DNA of 64,000 nucleotides from Rossellomorea sp. SC111 (GCF_024733565.1 NZ_JANIOC010000005.1:62001-126000); one strand, 5' to 3'. Numbered from the stretch's first letter, positions 51,454-61,946 are shown. The notes: generated by a model from the sequence alone, not told the origin. Made by a program: numbers and translations.

Positions 51454-52416
51454 ATGCCCAAAATTGACAATATGCTAGCCATTCTCTGGATGCTTCGTTC
51501 AGGTGAAAAAGTGACGGCACAGCAAATCTCAGAAAAATTAGAGATGAATATAAGAACGGTGTATCGTTATATTGATACCATTTCAACAAGTGGCGTACCG
51601 ATCGTTTCAGAACCAGGACATAACGGTGGCTACTCTTTATTGAATCATTTTATTGAGGCCCCACTTTTTTTTGATATTGAGGAGCAAACGTCCCTCTTTC
51701 ACGCAGCTGTTTTTGCAGAAGAAGCCGGATATTATGGAGGGGAAGCACTCGATAGGGCCATTTCGAAACTAAGTCACCACTCCAATCAAGAGCAGGAAAC
51801 AAAGGTAAACCAACATGTTACGAATCTTGAAGTCATAAGTGGAATACGTTCAGCTTCTATTGAACCATTTTTGAAAGAATTGGAGCAGGCCGTAGCTGAC
51901 AGGTATTCAGTCAACATTCTTTATCATAAAAGTGGAGAAGAGCCATTAAGTGAAAGATTAGTCGATCCGTACAGAATGATCTATTGGAATAACAAGTGGT
52001 ATGTGATTGGATTTTGTCATCTTAGGAATGATATCCGTAGTTTTAGAGTCGATCGAATGGAACGTCTAATGGTAACTGAAACCCAGTTTAACGGGCCGGA
52101 GAATTTTTCAGCACGTGACTTTTTTGTGAACAGCCTTCTTCCAACAATAGAAGATAAGGAAGGAATTATTTCTTTGGTTCTTAACGGGGAAAAAAGTGCA
52201 TTGGATGATATTTGCCAACATTGGTTCTTGGGACATTATTTACAAGAACGTTCCCCCAATCAAGCCGTGTTTCTTCTTGAAAAAGAAATCATACATACCT
52301 ATGTACCTTATTTACTTCTACCGTACAATACATCGATTAAAGTGATGGAGCCCATCAGTCTTAAGAGAAGAATGATTGAGGTTCTGTCGGAATTAATAGA
52401 ATTTCATCGAGTTTAA
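51454..52416 (+). CDS. HTH plus WYL-domain transcriptional regulator (YafY-like)
   Basis: 320 aa. N-terminal DeoR-type winged helix (KVTAQQISEKLEMNIRTVYR), C-terminal WYL ligand-binding domain (NNKWYVIGFCHLRNDIRSFR). Typical one-component repressor, sometimes linked to DNA damage or phage defence. It lies 39 bases after the PH-domain gene and upstream of the DJ-1-like gene, a possible target. Confidence 0.92.
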   Translation: MPKIDNMLAILWMLRSGEKVTAQQISEKLEMNIRTVYRYIDTISTSGVPIVSEPGHNGGYSLLNHFIEAPLFFDIEEQTSLFHAAVFAEEAGYYGGEALDRAISKLSHHSNQEQETKVNQHVTNLEVISGIRSASIEPFLKELEQAVADRYSVNILYHKSGEEPLSERLVDPYRMIYWNNKWYVIGFCHLRNDIRSFRVDRMERLMVTETQFNGPENFSARDFFVNSLLPTIEDKEGIISLVLNGEKSALDDICQHWFLGHYLQERSPNQAVFLLEKEIIHTYVPYLLLPYNTSIKVMEPISLKRRMIEVLSELIEFHRV

Positions 52417-52418
52417 TG

Positions 52419-52452
52419 ACTTCCCTGACGCTACCTGTCAGGGAAGTTTTAT
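52419..52452 (+). terminator. Terminator after the WYL regulator
   Basis: ACTTCCCTGAC pairs with GTCAGGGAAGT, then TTTTATTAT. Confidence 0.9.
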
Positions 52453-52490
52453 TATAATGGCTCTATCAATAGTGATTGGAGTGTAATTGG

Positions 52491-53063
52491 ATGCAAACAA
52501 AAAAAGCTTTTCTATATGTATTTGATACAATGTCGGACTGGGAATACGGATATTTGATGGCTGAACTAAACTCAGGAAGATATTTCAAAAAAGATGCAGC
52601 ACCTATAAACGTCATGACAGTAGGTGCTACTAAAGAAATGATTACGACGATGGGAGGACTGAGCATAAAAACAGATATGTCCTTTGATGAATGTATTCTT
52701 TAGAGGGAAGATCTTTTAATTTTACCCGGAGGGACTACTTGGAGTGAAGACATTCATCAAATGATCTTGGAAAGAGTTGGCCAAGCTTTAAAGAGGGGTA
52801 CTCTCGTGGCTGCCATTTGTGGTGCAATTGAGGCACTTGCGGATAGGGGATACTTAGATACTAGAAAGCATACAAGTAATAACTTGGAATATACGAAATT
52901 GGTATGTCCTAACTATAAAGGAGAAGAGTTCTATGAGTCGGTATCTGCGGTAGCTGATGGGAATTTAGTTACGGCATCAGGAATAGCCCCTCTGGAATTT
53001 GCCATGGAGGTACTGAAGAAAATGGATGTGTTTGCGCCTGATACATTGCACTCCTGGTATTAA
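52491..53063 (+). pseudogene. DJ-1/PfpI-family protein interrupted by an in-frame TAG
   Basis: ATG 52491 after TTGGAG. The frame reads through as one DJ-1/PfpI domain of 190 codons, broken only by TAG at 52701-52703 between DECIL and REDLLILPGG. Downstream, LVAAICGAIEAL carries the nucleophilic Cys. One base change (for example GAG to TAG) explains it. Restart at 52761 would lack the N-terminal strand. Either a young pseudogene, suppression, or a sequencing error. Confidence 0.85.
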
Positions 53064-53493
53064 CTGAATCAGACTCATCAACCCCAATTCTTCTTTCAGT
53101 TAATGAATTCAATAAGTAAATGAAGGTGCTGAAAAGGTCCATTTCTCTATTGTGATTTGTAGAGAAGTTGGGCTTTTTATTTTGGACTTTCCTGACTATA
53201 CTCCTATTGGGAAGTTTCATTTGCGTAAGATTGGGAATTTAATGAATGAGGTAACCCACCCCCGCTAATTGGAAGCAACGTCCTATTTGTCACTGATCAA
53301 TAGACGGGAATATTCCGCCTATTAACTCAAGAAATGCAATACGGGGTGAACTTTCTGTGAGTAAGCGGAAAACCTCCGCTTATTTCTTTATAACCTGTTA
53401 AGAATACGTATATTAATAACACAAGGCATTCTTTTAGAAACTGCTTCAAGGGATTTTTCTAGTCAAAGTTCGCGAAGAAAAGAGGAAACGAGA
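53064..53493. other. Gene-free stretch
   Basis: Contains AAGCGGAAAACCTCCGCTT near 53364 and CTGATCAATAGACGGGAATA near 53297, the latter similar to 20980. A CCCCCGCTAATTGG segment near 53260 resembles an inverted cassette-element half. No gene seen. Confidence 0.45.
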
Positions 53494-54204
53494 ATGAAAT
53501 TATTTGCTCATCGCGGAGTGAGTGGAGAAGCTCCGGAGAATACACTGGCTGCGTTTAAAGCAGCAGCTGATTCAGGTGCCTACGGGATTGAACTGGACGT
53601 ACAGCTGTCAAAAGACGGCAAGATCGTGGTCAATCATGATGAAACCATCGATCGCACTACAAATGGAACCGGCTATGTGAAGGATTTGACATGGGAACAG
53701 CTCAGAACCTATGACGCCGGAAATTGGTTTCACCCCTCTTTCAAAGGAGAGTCCATTCCTTCACTAGAGGAGGTCCTGGATGTGGTGACCACGCATCGTG
53801 ACTCGATAATCATTAATATCGAGCTGAAGAACGATCAAATCGACTACCCACAGTTGGAAGAAAAGGTCCTGGAGATGCTCAAAGAAAAAGGGATGAAAGA
53901 ACAGACGATTATTTCTTCTTTTAATCCCGAGAGTCTGAAGAAGGTCAGAGAGCTTGATCCTGATATTGAGACAGGTGAAGGGATTCCAGCAAATATTCTG
54001 GATCGAATCAAGCCCTTACAAGTCAACGCCATCCACTGTGAGGCGGTGTTCGCTCAATCGCCAACGGGTATAATCGTCATGGAGATGGGAATTCCGTTGC
54101 GTGTTTTTACCATCAATACAATGGAAGAGTTACAATTAGTGAAAAAAGCGGGTGTTGAGGTTGTTATGACTGATTATCCGGGGTTGTTATTGGATCAGAC
54201 CTAA
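53494..54204 (+). CDS. Glycerophosphodiester phosphodiesterase
   Basis: 236 aa, cytoplasmic form. HRGVSGEAPENTLAAFKAA, IELDVQLSKDGKIVVNHDETIDRTTNGTG in pieces, and EVVMTDYPG are the GDPD catalytic motifs. Releases glycerol-3-phosphate from glycerophosphodiesters. AGGAAACGAG precedes the ATG. Confidence 0.95.
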   Translation: MKLFAHRGVSGEAPENTLAAFKAAADSGAYGIELDVQLSKDGKIVVNHDETIDRTTNGTGYVKDLTWEQLRTYDAGNWFHPSFKGESIPSLEEVLDVVTTHRDSIIINIELKNDQIDYPQLEEKVLEMLKEKGMKEQTIISSFNPESLKKVRELDPDIETGEGIPANILDRIKPLQVNAIHCEAVFAQSPTGIIVMEMGIPLRVFTINTMEELQLVKKAGVEVVMTDYPGLLLDQT

Positions 54205-54266
54205 AGGGACCGTTTGAGGTGCTCGGAAAACAAATAGTGACACTCAAACTAGAAGCCATAAAAAGT

Positions 54267-54302
54267 AAAGAGATTCGTCGATTGACGAGTCTCTTTGTTT
54301 TG
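54267..54302. terminator. Terminator after the phosphodiesterase
   Basis: AAAGAGATTCGTC pairs with GACGAGTCTCTTT (one G-U pair), then TGTTTTGG. Confidence 0.85.
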
Positions 54303-54349
54303 GAATATAAATTATTTGCGACATATAAGCGAGTATGCACGAGAAAAAC

Positions 54350-55153
54350 TCATATTTCTGAAGGAGTAGTTCTGGAAGCAGCCAATGCAGTTAAAGCCTT
54401 CTCAATATAACTATATACTTCTTCTGCAATCCTCAGAAATTCTTCAACATCTACATTACTATCCAAGTAACACGCATACAGATAGTCAACTAAAGCTGAA
54501 TCAATCGTGCAATAATCTGATATGGCACTCTTCATCTTAGTAATGTCATCTTGCCAAACCCCTGTATCTTCTAAAACCAAAGAGTATAATGCACGAATTA
54601 ATTTCTTTGAGTAACCTTTGGTATATCTAGATTTCAGTGTGTCATCATTGGCATTAGATAGAAAACCGCGAACGCGATCCACTGCCTCTTGAGTGTCTGA
54701 ATTCAAGTCTAATATGAACTCAGGTGAAATAAGAATAGGAGGTACTTCTTCGCCAATATCAGTACCATGTATACAAACACAGATTATCTTGATCCAAAAT
54801 CCCCATTCATTGGGCTTACTTCTTACATCATCCAGTGAACAAATAACCGTATCAACCTTAGTTACGAATCGATATTTTTGTAAAATCTGGTCCTTCAGAC
54901 ATGATACTCTATCATAATCTATATCTTCTGGTCTTTCGCATACTATTGTAAAATCTGCATCAGACTCAAATGGCTTAGCAGTGCCTTTAGGAATTGAGCC
55001 ACACATATAAATACTGTGAATCTTCCCATTGAACTCTGAAAGCAAGCTAGCTGTATACTTCTCTACAAAAGTCTTGTACTCACTCTGAATATTGATTTTC
55101 TTTATAACCTTCTCCAAAACCATATCTGGTCTCTTTTTATCTTCTAAAATCAT
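54350..55153 (-). CDS. Nucleotidyltransferase (aminoglycoside-type fold)
   Basis: 267 aa. Pol-beta motif CGSIPKGTAKPFESDADFTI with the DxD pair and VDTVICS as third strand. A helical C-terminal half as in ANT(9)/ANT(3'')-like enzymes. GGGGGAG precedes the ATG. Substrate not inferable. A minus-strand hairpin element separates it from the upstream lipoprotein gene, so it may be a cassette in inverted orientation. Confidence 0.88.
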   Translation of the reverse strand: MILEDKKRPDMVLEKVIKKINIQSEYKTFVEKYTASLLSEFNGKIHSIYMCGSIPKGTAKPFESDADFTIVCERPEDIDYDRVSCLKDQILQKYRFVTKVDTVICSLDDVRSKPNEWGFWIKIICVCIHGTDIGEEVPPILISPEFILDLNSDTQEAVDRVRGFLSNANDDTLKSRYTKGYSKKLIRALYSLVLEDTGVWQDDITKMKSAISDYCTIDSALVDYLYACYLDSNVDVEEFLRIAEEVYSYIEKALTALAASRTTPSEI

Positions 55154-55210
55154 ATTATCTCCCCCTCTTTATAAGTATATTATTTTATAAATTTTTCTCT
55201 TATTGCTTTT

Positions 55211-55240
55211 TCACTATCCTGCCCAGATAATGGAATAACT
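55211..55240 (-). repeat. Cassette-type hairpin element on the minus strand
   Basis: On the minus strand it reads TTATTCCATTATCTGGGCAG then GATAGTG, matching the array elements. Orientation follows the flanking minus-strand genes. Confidence 0.65.
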
Positions 55241-55246
55241 TAAATT

Positions 55247-55687
55247 CTAATCAATTTCTTTAAACTCGATGTACGGCAGATCATCTTCCTTTGCCTTTTC
55301 CCTTGAACGATACAACTCTAAAACTTCTTTTTCATACTCATTTTCTGCACCGAAATTTTCTTCATAATACTCACCTATATAAATTGCACGATACTTATTA
55401 CCCTCATTGTCGATAACGTCTACCAATCCTGAAGAAAAGTGGTCATTCAACCCAGAAAAACTATCTGCAACAGACAACCTGGCAGCTTGTTCACCGACAT
55501 CCTCAATAACCACTTTAGTGAAACGCATTTTTGTGTTGTCCATCTCTTCCCTGCTTAGTAGAGTGAACTCTGGAACAGCTTCATTCTGTGATACTTCTAG
55601 CTTCTCAAAAACTATTGAATCCCTAGAATCCTCAAAACATCCTACAAGAAGCAAGACTACCATTATTATACAAAAACAATGCTTGAT
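55247..55687 (-). CDS. Small lipoprotein, paralog of 7392-7832; ATC start
   Basis: 146 aa from ATC 55687, exactly the length of the paralog started at ATT. AAAAGGAGG lies seven bases upstream of ATC. The signal reads KHCFCIIMVVLLLVGC (lipobox LVGC). An internal ATG at 55663 would leave nine residues before the lipid Cys and no positive charge, so it is unlikely. Conserved blocks with the paralog: REEMDNT, VGEQAAR, DSFSGLNDHFSSGLVD, YRAIYIG, LYRSREK. Function unknown. Confidence 0.85.
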   Translation of the reverse strand: MKHCFCIIMVVLLLVGCFEDSRDSIVFEKLEVSQNEAVPEFTLLSREEMDNTKMRFTKVVIEDVGEQAARLSVADSFSGLNDHFSSGLVDVIDNEGNKYRAIYIGEYYEENFGAENEYEKEVLELYRSREKAKEDDLPYIEFKEID

Positions 55688-55806
55688 AATAACGCCTCCT
55701 TTTGAATTCTACGAAACCCAATAGAATTAAGTTTTCCGTTAAGATAAACCTCTTATCAAGAATATGGTTGACCTTTTAGAAATAATAAAAGAACCTTTGG
55801 GTCCCC

Positions 55807-56046
55807 TTAACCTTTAGACTTCTTCTTTTCAATCATTGATAATATCAAATAAATGACAATTCCACATGCGATCATCAGAATAAAAGTATTTGTAATAAGG
55901 TTAAAATCAAGCTCATGAATGACTTGTTCTACTTCTCCGTTATCACTGACCGTAATGTATTTCCATCCATCATATTCGAGGGTAAAGAAAGAGATAATCA
56001 AGCCTGAAATAAATCCACCGACCATTGAAATCCAACTTTTTTTCAT
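55807..56046 (-). CDS. Small membrane protein, two helices
   Basis: 79 aa. AAGGGGTG precedes the ATG. Helices near residues 6-22 and 52-71 enclose a short external part (EYDGWKYITVSDNGEVEQVI). It lies upstream of the lipoprotein gene, as small membrane genes do at the 7.4-kb paralog, so the pair may work together. Confidence 0.78.
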   Translation of the reverse strand: MKKSWISMVGGFISGLIISFFTLEYDGWKYITVSDNGEVEQVIHELDFNLITNTFILMIACGIVIYLILSMIEKKKSKG

Positions 56047-56189
56047 TGTTTCACCCCTTAAAATAAGTATAAAGGAACAAATGATAAATTATTAGTAAAT
56101 TCTGTAATATAGGTTAATATCGGAGGTGGTTTCTTTTGAGACAGGCAACTTTCAAAAAACCTAAAAAGAGAACAAAAAAAACGAAACTA

Positions 56190-56236
56190 TTGCAAACGTT
56201 TACAACAATATGTTATTTTATATGTAACCGGTTACA
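56190..56236 (+). promoter_or_regulatory. rbs promoter with cre site and RbsR operator
   Basis: TGCAAACGTTTACA (56191-56204) matches the cre consensus and overlaps a TTGCAA -35. TATTTT with upstream TG (56211-56219) is a plausible -10. The palindrome TGTAACCGGTTACA (56223-56236) fits a LacI-family operator at the transcription start. Suggests CcpA repression plus RbsR autorepression. Confidence 0.8.
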
Positions 56237-56270
56237 CAATAACCAACCAAACGAACAGGAAGTGAAGCAC

Positions 56271-57251
56271 GTGGCAACAATCAAGGATGTGGCGAGTGAA
56301 GCGGGGGTGTCGGTGGCGACCGTTTCCCGGGTGCTCAATGATAACGGCTATGTAGGGGTAGAGACGAGGAAAAAAGTGATGGAGGCAATCTCCAAGCTAA
56401 ATTACAGCCCGAACGAGGTCGCACGCTCCCTATATAAACGGGAGTCGCGACTGATTGGACTGCTGCTTCCGGATATCACGAATCCATACTTCCCGCAATT
56501 GGCGAGAGGGGTCGAGGATGAAGTGAGTGAGGCTGGGTTCAGGCTCCTCCTCGGTAACAGTGACGAGAACATTCAGAAGGAGCTGGATTATATCCAGACT
56601 TTCGTTCAGAACAATGTCGTCGGCATGATCTCAGCGACCAATCATGTAGAGCATGATCAGCTGTATAGTGAATTGAATCTCCCACTCGTCCTCCTTGACC
56701 GGACCACGGACAACTATCCTGCTGTCTATGCGGACGGCCGTAAAGGGGGACGCCTGGCGGCAAAGACCTTAGTTGAAAAAGGGGCGAAGCGGATCACCGT
56801 TATGAAGGGGCCGGCACACGTCAAGCCGGCTCAGGACCGATTCCGTGGAGCCGTCGAGTACTTAAGTGGGGCCGACGTCGATTTCACGGTGATGTCCACG
56901 ACCTCATTCTCCTTTGAAGACGCAAAGGGCTGGGCAGAGGAATTGTTCGCCACCTATCCTGATACGGACGGGGTCATCGCGAGCAATGATATCGTAGGGA
57001 TTGCGATTCTTCATGAGGCGCTCCGGCTCGGGAAGAAAATTCCCGAAGACGTACAGATCATCGGCTACGATGACATCCCCCAGAGCAGCCTTTCCTATCC
57101 GGCGCTCTCCACGATCAGGCAGCCGGCTTACGAAATGGGCAGGCAGGCCGCGGTACTTCTGATTAAACTGATAAAAAAAGAAAAAGACATCGATACAACG
57201 GTTCAGCTTCCGGTTGAACTCATACAGCGAAACACAACACGAAAGGGATGA
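56271..57251 (+). CDS. rbsR: Ribose operon repressor, LacI family
   Basis: 326 aa from GTG 56271 (AGGAAGTGA upstream); frames further upstream cross the operators. HTH ATIKDVASEAGVSVATVSRV, hinge SPNEVARSL, then a periplasmic-binding-like ligand domain. First gene of the ribose operon; relieved by ribose or a phosphate form of it in this family. Confidence 0.95.
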   Translation: MATIKDVASEAGVSVATVSRVLNDNGYVGVETRKKVMEAISKLNYSPNEVARSLYKRESRLIGLLLPDITNPYFPQLARGVEDEVSEAGFRLLLGNSDENIQKELDYIQTFVQNNVVGMISATNHVEHDQLYSELNLPLVLLDRTTDNYPAVYADGRKGGRLAAKTLVEKGAKRITVMKGPAHVKPAQDRFRGAVEYLSGADVDFTVMSTTSFSFEDAKGWAEELFATYPDTDGVIASNDIVGIAILHEALRLGKKIPEDVQIIGYDDIPQSSLSYPALSTIRQPAYEMGRQAAVLLIKLIKKEKDIDTTVQLPVELIQRNTTRKG

Positions 57252-57257
57252 AGGAAG

Positions 57258-58148
57258 ATGAAAAAAGCGAAGATTGCCGTGATCGGCAGTTCATCCATGG
57301 ACCTGGTGGTGACATCAGCGAAACGCCCCGGTGCAGGGGAAACGGTACTGGGCGACAGTTTTGACACGGTACCCGGCGGGAAAGGAGCCAACCAGGCCGT
57401 TGCCGCAGCAAGGCTTGGGGCTGACGTGTACATGATCGGATGCGTAGGTGATGACCCATACGGCCAAGAGATTTTGCAAAACTTTAAGAGTAACGGTGTT
57501 CATACGGACTATGTGGAACCGGTTACAGGTGAGAAGTCAGGCACCGCTCATATCATCCTCGCTGAAGGAGACAACAGCATTGTCGTCGTAAAAGGGGCCA
57601 ATGATCTTGTGACTCCTGAATACGTAGAGAAAACAGCCGATTTCCTCAAAACGTGCGAACTCATCATGATCCAGCAGGAAATCCCGGAGGAAACGGTCGA
57701 GTACGTGGCAGACCTGTGCAAAAAGATTGAAGTCCCACTGCTATTGAACCCGGCTCCGGCACGAAATATTTCAAAGAAAGTCATCGATGGTGTCAGCTAC
57801 CTGACACCGAATGAGCATGAAGCTGATGTACTTTTTAACGGAATGGAGCCGTCAGAAGCACTGAAACAATATCCTGACAAGGTCATCATCACCGAAGGAG
57901 CAGCGGGAGTCCGCTACCATAATGGTACAAAGGAAATCCTTGTCCCCTCCTTTAAAGTCGAAGTCGTAGATACGACAGGAGCTGGGGATACCTTCAACGC
58001 CGCATTCGGAACGGCTGTTGCTGAAGGACAATCACTGGAAGAAAGCCTTCGTTTTGCAAACCGCGCCGCATCCCTTTCCGTGACTGGATTCGGGGCACAG
58101 GGCGGAATGCCAACAAGAGACGAAGTGGAAAGGAAGCTGGCAGAATGA
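57258..58148 (+). CDS. rbsK: Ribokinase
   Basis: 296 aa. PfkB family: [18 protein letters not shown] and [20 protein letters not shown], with the catalytic Asp in GAGD. Phosphorylates ribose to ribose-5-phosphate. Six bases after rbsR; overlaps rbsD by four bases (ATGA). Confidence 0.96.
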   Translation: MKKAKIAVIGSSSMDLVVTSAKRPGAGETVLGDSFDTVPGGKGANQAVAAARLGADVYMIGCVGDDPYGQEILQNFKSNGVHTDYVEPVTGEKSGTAHIILAEGDNSIVVVKGANDLVTPEYVEKTADFLKTCELIMIQQEIPEETVEYVADLCKKIEVPLLLNPAPARNISKKVIDGVSYLTPNEHEADVLFNGMEPSEALKQYPDKVIITEGAAGVRYHNGTKEILVPSFKVEVVDTTGAGDTFNAAFGTAVAEGQSLEESLRFANRAASLSVTGFGAQGGMPTRDEVERKLAE

Positions 58149-58531
58149 AACGACATGGCATCTTGAACAGTCATATAGCGAAAATACTGGCCGATCTCGG
58201 CCACACAGATACGATTGTCGTGGCCGATGCCGGTCTCCCGATTCCGTCAGACGCCGTGAAAATCGACCTGGCATTGAAACCGGGAGAGCCATCCTTCCTT
58301 GACGTGGTCGAACTGTTAAAGGAAGAAATGGTTGTCGAAATAGTCACACTTGCAGAAGAAGTAGAAACAAATAAAGGGGTTCACGAACAAATGACCTCAT
58401 GGTTCAATGGGGTCAAGTATGTATCCCATGAAGACTTCAAGAAAGAAACCCATAAAGCGAAGGCTGTCATCCGCACGGGGGAAGTCACACCGTATGCGAA
58501 TTGTATCCTTCACGCAGGAGTCATTTTTTAA
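58145..58531 (+). CDS. rbsD: D-ribose pyranase
   Basis: 128 aa. [20 protein letters not shown] with catalytic His, ADAGLPIP and the C-terminal [12 protein letters not shown]. Converts beta-pyranose ribose to the furanose form used by the kinase. Confidence 0.96.
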   Translation: MKRHGILNSHIAKILADLGHTDTIVVADAGLPIPSDAVKIDLALKPGEPSFLDVVELLKEEMVVEIVTLAEEVETNKGVHEQMTSWFNGVKYVSHEDFKKETHKAKAVIRTGEVTPYANCILHAGVIF

Positions 58532-58549
58532 AATAAAGGGGGTAGTACC

Positions 58550-60040
58550 ATGCAGATCAGCATGAAGAATATCCATAAATCATTTGGAACGAATCAGGTT
58601 CTAGAAGGCGTCGACATCGAGATCGGGGAGGGTGAGGTCCATGCCCTGATGGGGGAAAACGGGGCCGGTAAGTCGACCCTGATGAACATCCTGACGGGTC
58701 TCCACAAGAAGGATCAGGGAACGATCACCATCGACGGGAAGGACATGACGTTCGATAATCCGAAGCAGGCCGAGGAATTCGGCGTTGCCTTCATCCATCA
58801 GGAACTGAACGTCTGGCCGGAGATGACCGTCCTTGAGAATCTTTTCATCAATAAGGAACCGGTTACACAATTCGATCTCATCAATACGAGAAAAATGAAA
58901 GCGGTTGCGAATGAACAGTTTAAAAAGCTGAACATTTCCATCCCCCTCACAAAAGAAGCAGGACAGTGCTCCGTCGGTCAGCAGCAGATGATTGAAATTG
59001 CCAAAGCACTGATGACGGATGCAAAAGTCATCATCATGGACGAGCCGACGGCGGCCTTGACGGACCGGGAAATCGAGACGCTCTTCACGGTCATTCGTTC
59101 ACTAAAGAAATCCGGCGTGTCGATTGTATACATCTCCCACCGGATGGAAGAGATCTTCACGATTTGTGACACGATCACGGTCATGAGGGACGGACGCACG
59201 GTGGATACGACGCCGATCCCAGAAACCAACTTCGATGAGGTCGTGAAGAAAATGGTCGGACGTGAATTGACCGACCGCTTCCCGGCACGACAAACCAAAA
59301 CAGGCGAAACGATGCTTGAAGTAAGGAACCTGACGAAAAAGGGGCTTTTTGAAAAAGTGAGCTTCAAAGTACGTTCTGGAGAAATCGTTGGTGTGTCAGG
59401 ATTGATGGGGGCAGGCCGGACGGAAATCATGCGCACCCTCTTCGGACTCGACGGACGATATGAAGGCGAGATCCTCGTGAACGGGAAACCGGTCACCATT
59501 AAAACACCCGATCAGGCGGTGAAACTCGGTCTTGGATTCATCACCGAGGATCGGAAGGATGAGGGACTCGTCCTCGACTTTTCCCTGAAGGATAACATCG
59601 CCCTACCAAGCCTCTACAGCTTCACGAAGAAAGGCTTGATCAACGATAAAAGCGAACAGGACTTTGTGGAAATGCTCATCAAACGGCTGACGATCAAAAC
59701 CGAATCAGCCCGGACCCACGCAAGGAACCTCTCCGGCGGGAACCAGCAGAAGGTGGTCATCGCCAAATGGATCGGGATCGGTCCGAAAGTGTTGATCCTC
59801 GACGAACCGACGAGGGGAGTCGATGTCGGGGCAAAACGGGAAATCTATCAATTGATGAACGAGCTCACCCACCGGGGTGTCGCGATCGTCATGGTATCAT
59901 CCGAGCTGCCAGAAGTACTCGGCATGAGCGACCGCATCCTCGTCGTCCATGAAGGGACTATCGCAGGAGAGCTATCAAAGGAAGACGCTACACAGGAAAA
60001 AATCATGACATTGGCGACAGGAGGTCACGCACATGAATAA
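58550..60040 (+). CDS. rbsA: Ribose ABC transporter ATP-binding protein (two ABC domains)
   Basis: 496 aa. N-terminal ABC domain with [24 protein letters not shown] and [11 protein letters not shown]; the C-terminal one has the degenerate loop GLMGAGRTE and [14 protein letters not shown], as usual in sugar importers. GGGGGT precedes the ATG; overlaps rbsC by eight bases. Confidence 0.97.
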   Translation: MQISMKNIHKSFGTNQVLEGVDIEIGEGEVHALMGENGAGKSTLMNILTGLHKKDQGTITIDGKDMTFDNPKQAEEFGVAFIHQELNVWPEMTVLENLFINKEPVTQFDLINTRKMKAVANEQFKKLNISIPLTKEAGQCSVGQQQMIEIAKALMTDAKVIIMDEPTAALTDREIETLFTVIRSLKKSGVSIVYISHRMEEIFTICDTITVMRDGRTVDTTPIPETNFDEVVKKMVGRELTDRFPARQTKTGETMLEVRNLTKKGLFEKVSFKVRSGEIVGVSGLMGAGRTEIMRTLFGLDGRYEGEILVNGKPVTIKTPDQAVKLGLGFITEDRKDEGLVLDFSLKDNIALPSLYSFTKKGLINDKSEQDFVEMLIKRLTIKTESARTHARNLSGGNQQKVVIAKWIGIGPKVLILDEPTRGVDVGAKREIYQLMNELTHRGVAIVMVSSELPEVLGMSDRILVVHEGTIAGELSKEDATQEKIMTLATGGHAHE

Positions 60041-60986
60041 CGCACTCAAAACGAATCACGTCGGCAATCTGATGCAAAAGCTCGGTCCACTTCTCGGACT
60101 GTTTGTGCTGATTGCGACGGTATCCATCATCAACCCTAGTTTTCTAGAACCTTTGAACTTATTGAATCTATTACGACAGGTCGCGATCAACGCCCTGATT
60201 GCCTACGGGATGACCTTCGTCATTTTGACCGGAGGAATTGATTTATCCGTCGGCTCTATCCTCGCCTTATCCAGTGCCCTGATGGCAGGGATGATGGTAT
60301 CGGGAATCGACCCGATCCTTGCGATCCTGATTGGCTGTATCCTCGGAGCTGTAATGGGAATGGTCAACGGACTATTGATCACAAAAGGAAAAATGGCACC
60401 ATTCATCGCAACACTTGCAACCATGACGTTGTTCCGTGGTTTGACGCTTGTGTACACTGATGGAAACCCAATTACTGGACTCGGCGACAGCTACGCATTC
60501 CAACTGTTCGGAAGAGGATACTTCCTTGGAATTCCAGTACCTGCCGTCACAATGATTCTGACGTTCGCCATCCTGTGGGTGATCCTGCACAAAACCCCGT
60601 TTGGCCGAAAAACGTATGCCATTGGCGGGAATGAAAAAGCAGCCCTTATCTCAGGGATCAAAGTACCACGCATCAAAGTGATGATCTACTCCCTGGCCGG
60701 CCTACTGGCAGCACTCGCAGGAGCGATCCTGACGTCACGCCTGAATTCAGCCCAGCCGACAGCGGGTACATCCTATGAACTCGATGCCATCGCCGCCGTC
60801 GTCCTAGGCGGGACAAGCCTGTCAGGCGGACGCGGACTGATCGTCGGAACACTGATCGGTGCACTCATCATCGGAACGTTAAACAACGGTCTGAACCTGC
60901 TCGGCGTCTCATCCTTCTTCCAAATGGTCGTAAAGGGTGTCGTCATCATCATCGCGGTTCTCATCGACCGAAAGAAAGCAGCGTAG
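60033..60986 (+). CDS. rbsC: Ribose ABC transporter permease
   Basis: 317 aa, about nine or ten membrane helices. Signature [20 protein letters not shown] and [11 protein letters not shown]. Forms the channel with RbsA; the substrate arrives through RbsB. Confidence 0.96.
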   Translation: MNNALKTNHVGNLMQKLGPLLGLFVLIATVSIINPSFLEPLNLLNLLRQVAINALIAYGMTFVILTGGIDLSVGSILALSSALMAGMMVSGIDPILAILIGCILGAVMGMVNGLLITKGKMAPFIATLATMTLFRGLTLVYTDGNPITGLGDSYAFQLFGRGYFLGIPVPAVTMILTFAILWVILHKTPFGRKTYAIGGNEKAALISGIKVPRIKVMIYSLAGLLAALAGAILTSRLNSAQPTAGTSYELDAIAAVVLGGTSLSGGRGLIVGTLIGALIIGTLNNGLNLLGVSSFFQMVVKGVVIIIAVLIDRKKAA

Positions 60987-60996
60987 GAGGGATACT

Positions 60997-61935
60997 ATGA
61001 AAAAAGCATGGTTACTACTAATCAGTTTGTCACTCCTATTCCTAGGCGCCTGCTCCCTGCAGCCGCCGGAATGGGCCAAGCCAAATAAAAGCACCAACCC
61101 TGAAGACATCAAAATCGGACTATCCGTTTCAACCCTAAATAACCCATTCTTCGTCTCCATGAAAAACGGGGTAGAAGACGAAGCGAAGAAACAAGGCATG
61201 GAAGTCGTCGTCGTCGATGCCCAGAACGACGCCGCCAAGCAGATCAATGACGTAGAAGACCTTATCCAACAGGGCGTCAACGTCTTACTCATCAACCCGA
61301 CGGACTCTGCGGCCATCTCAACGGCCGTCCAATCCGCCAACAGCCTGGGCATCCCCGTCGTCACCCTTGACCGCTCAGCAGAAAAAGGAGACGTCGCCAC
61401 ACTGGTCAGCTCGGATAACGAAAAAGGCGGAGAAATGGCCGGAGAATACCTCGTGGAACAGCTCGGTGAAGGAGCAAAGGTTGCAGAACTCGAAGGTGTC
61501 CCTGGAGCATCCGCCACCCGTGAGCGGGGAGCAGGGTTCCACAACATCGCGGATGAAAAGCTAGATGTCGTGGCCAAGCAGACGGCAAACTTCGATCGTA
61601 CCGAAGGATTGAATACGATGGAAAACCTGATTCAGGGTAATCCAGATATCAAAGCAGTGTTCGCTCATAACGATGAAATGGCATTGGGAGCACTGCAAGC
61701 GATCAAGAGTTCGGGTCGTGAGGTGTTAGTCGTTGGATTTGATGGAAATGAAGATGCGATGACTAGCATTCGAAATGGTAACCTGTCTGCAACTGTCGCT
61801 CAGCAGCCTGAGAAGATTGGTTCGTTGGCCGTTCAGGCTGGGGCTGATGTGTTGTCAGGGAAGAAGGTAGACAAGAAGATTCCGGTGCCATTGAAGTTGG
61901 TGACGGAGGAGAATATAGAAGACTCTTCAGAATAA
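60997..61935 (+). CDS. rbsB: Ribose-binding lipoprotein
   Basis: 312 aa from ATG 60997 after GGAGGG. Lipobox FLGAC (Cys at residue 16). Periplasmic-binding fold: IGLSVSTLNNPFFVSMKNGV, VLLINPTDSAAI, FAHNDEMALGALQAI, VVGFDGNEDA. Last gene of the operon; terminator directly after. Confidence 0.96.
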   Translation: MKKAWLLLISLSLLFLGACSLQPPEWAKPNKSTNPEDIKIGLSVSTLNNPFFVSMKNGVEDEAKKQGMEVVVVDAQNDAAKQINDVEDLIQQGVNVLLINPTDSAAISTAVQSANSLGIPVVTLDRSAEKGDVATLVSSDNEKGGEMAGEYLVEQLGEGAKVAELEGVPGASATRERGAGFHNIADEKLDVVAKQTANFDRTEGLNTMENLIQGNPDIKAVFAHNDEMALGALQAIKSSGREVLVVGFDGNEDAMTSIRNGNLSATVAQQPEKIGSLAVQAGADVLSGKKVDKKIPVPLKLVTEENIEDSSE

Positions 61936-61946
61936 ATTGTGGTGGT

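Noticed and set aside
52969-53220. 83-codon minus-strand frame beyond the DJ-1 gene
   Set aside because: Overlaps the end of the DJ-1 frame and low-complexity intergenic DNA; no ribosome binding site or family.
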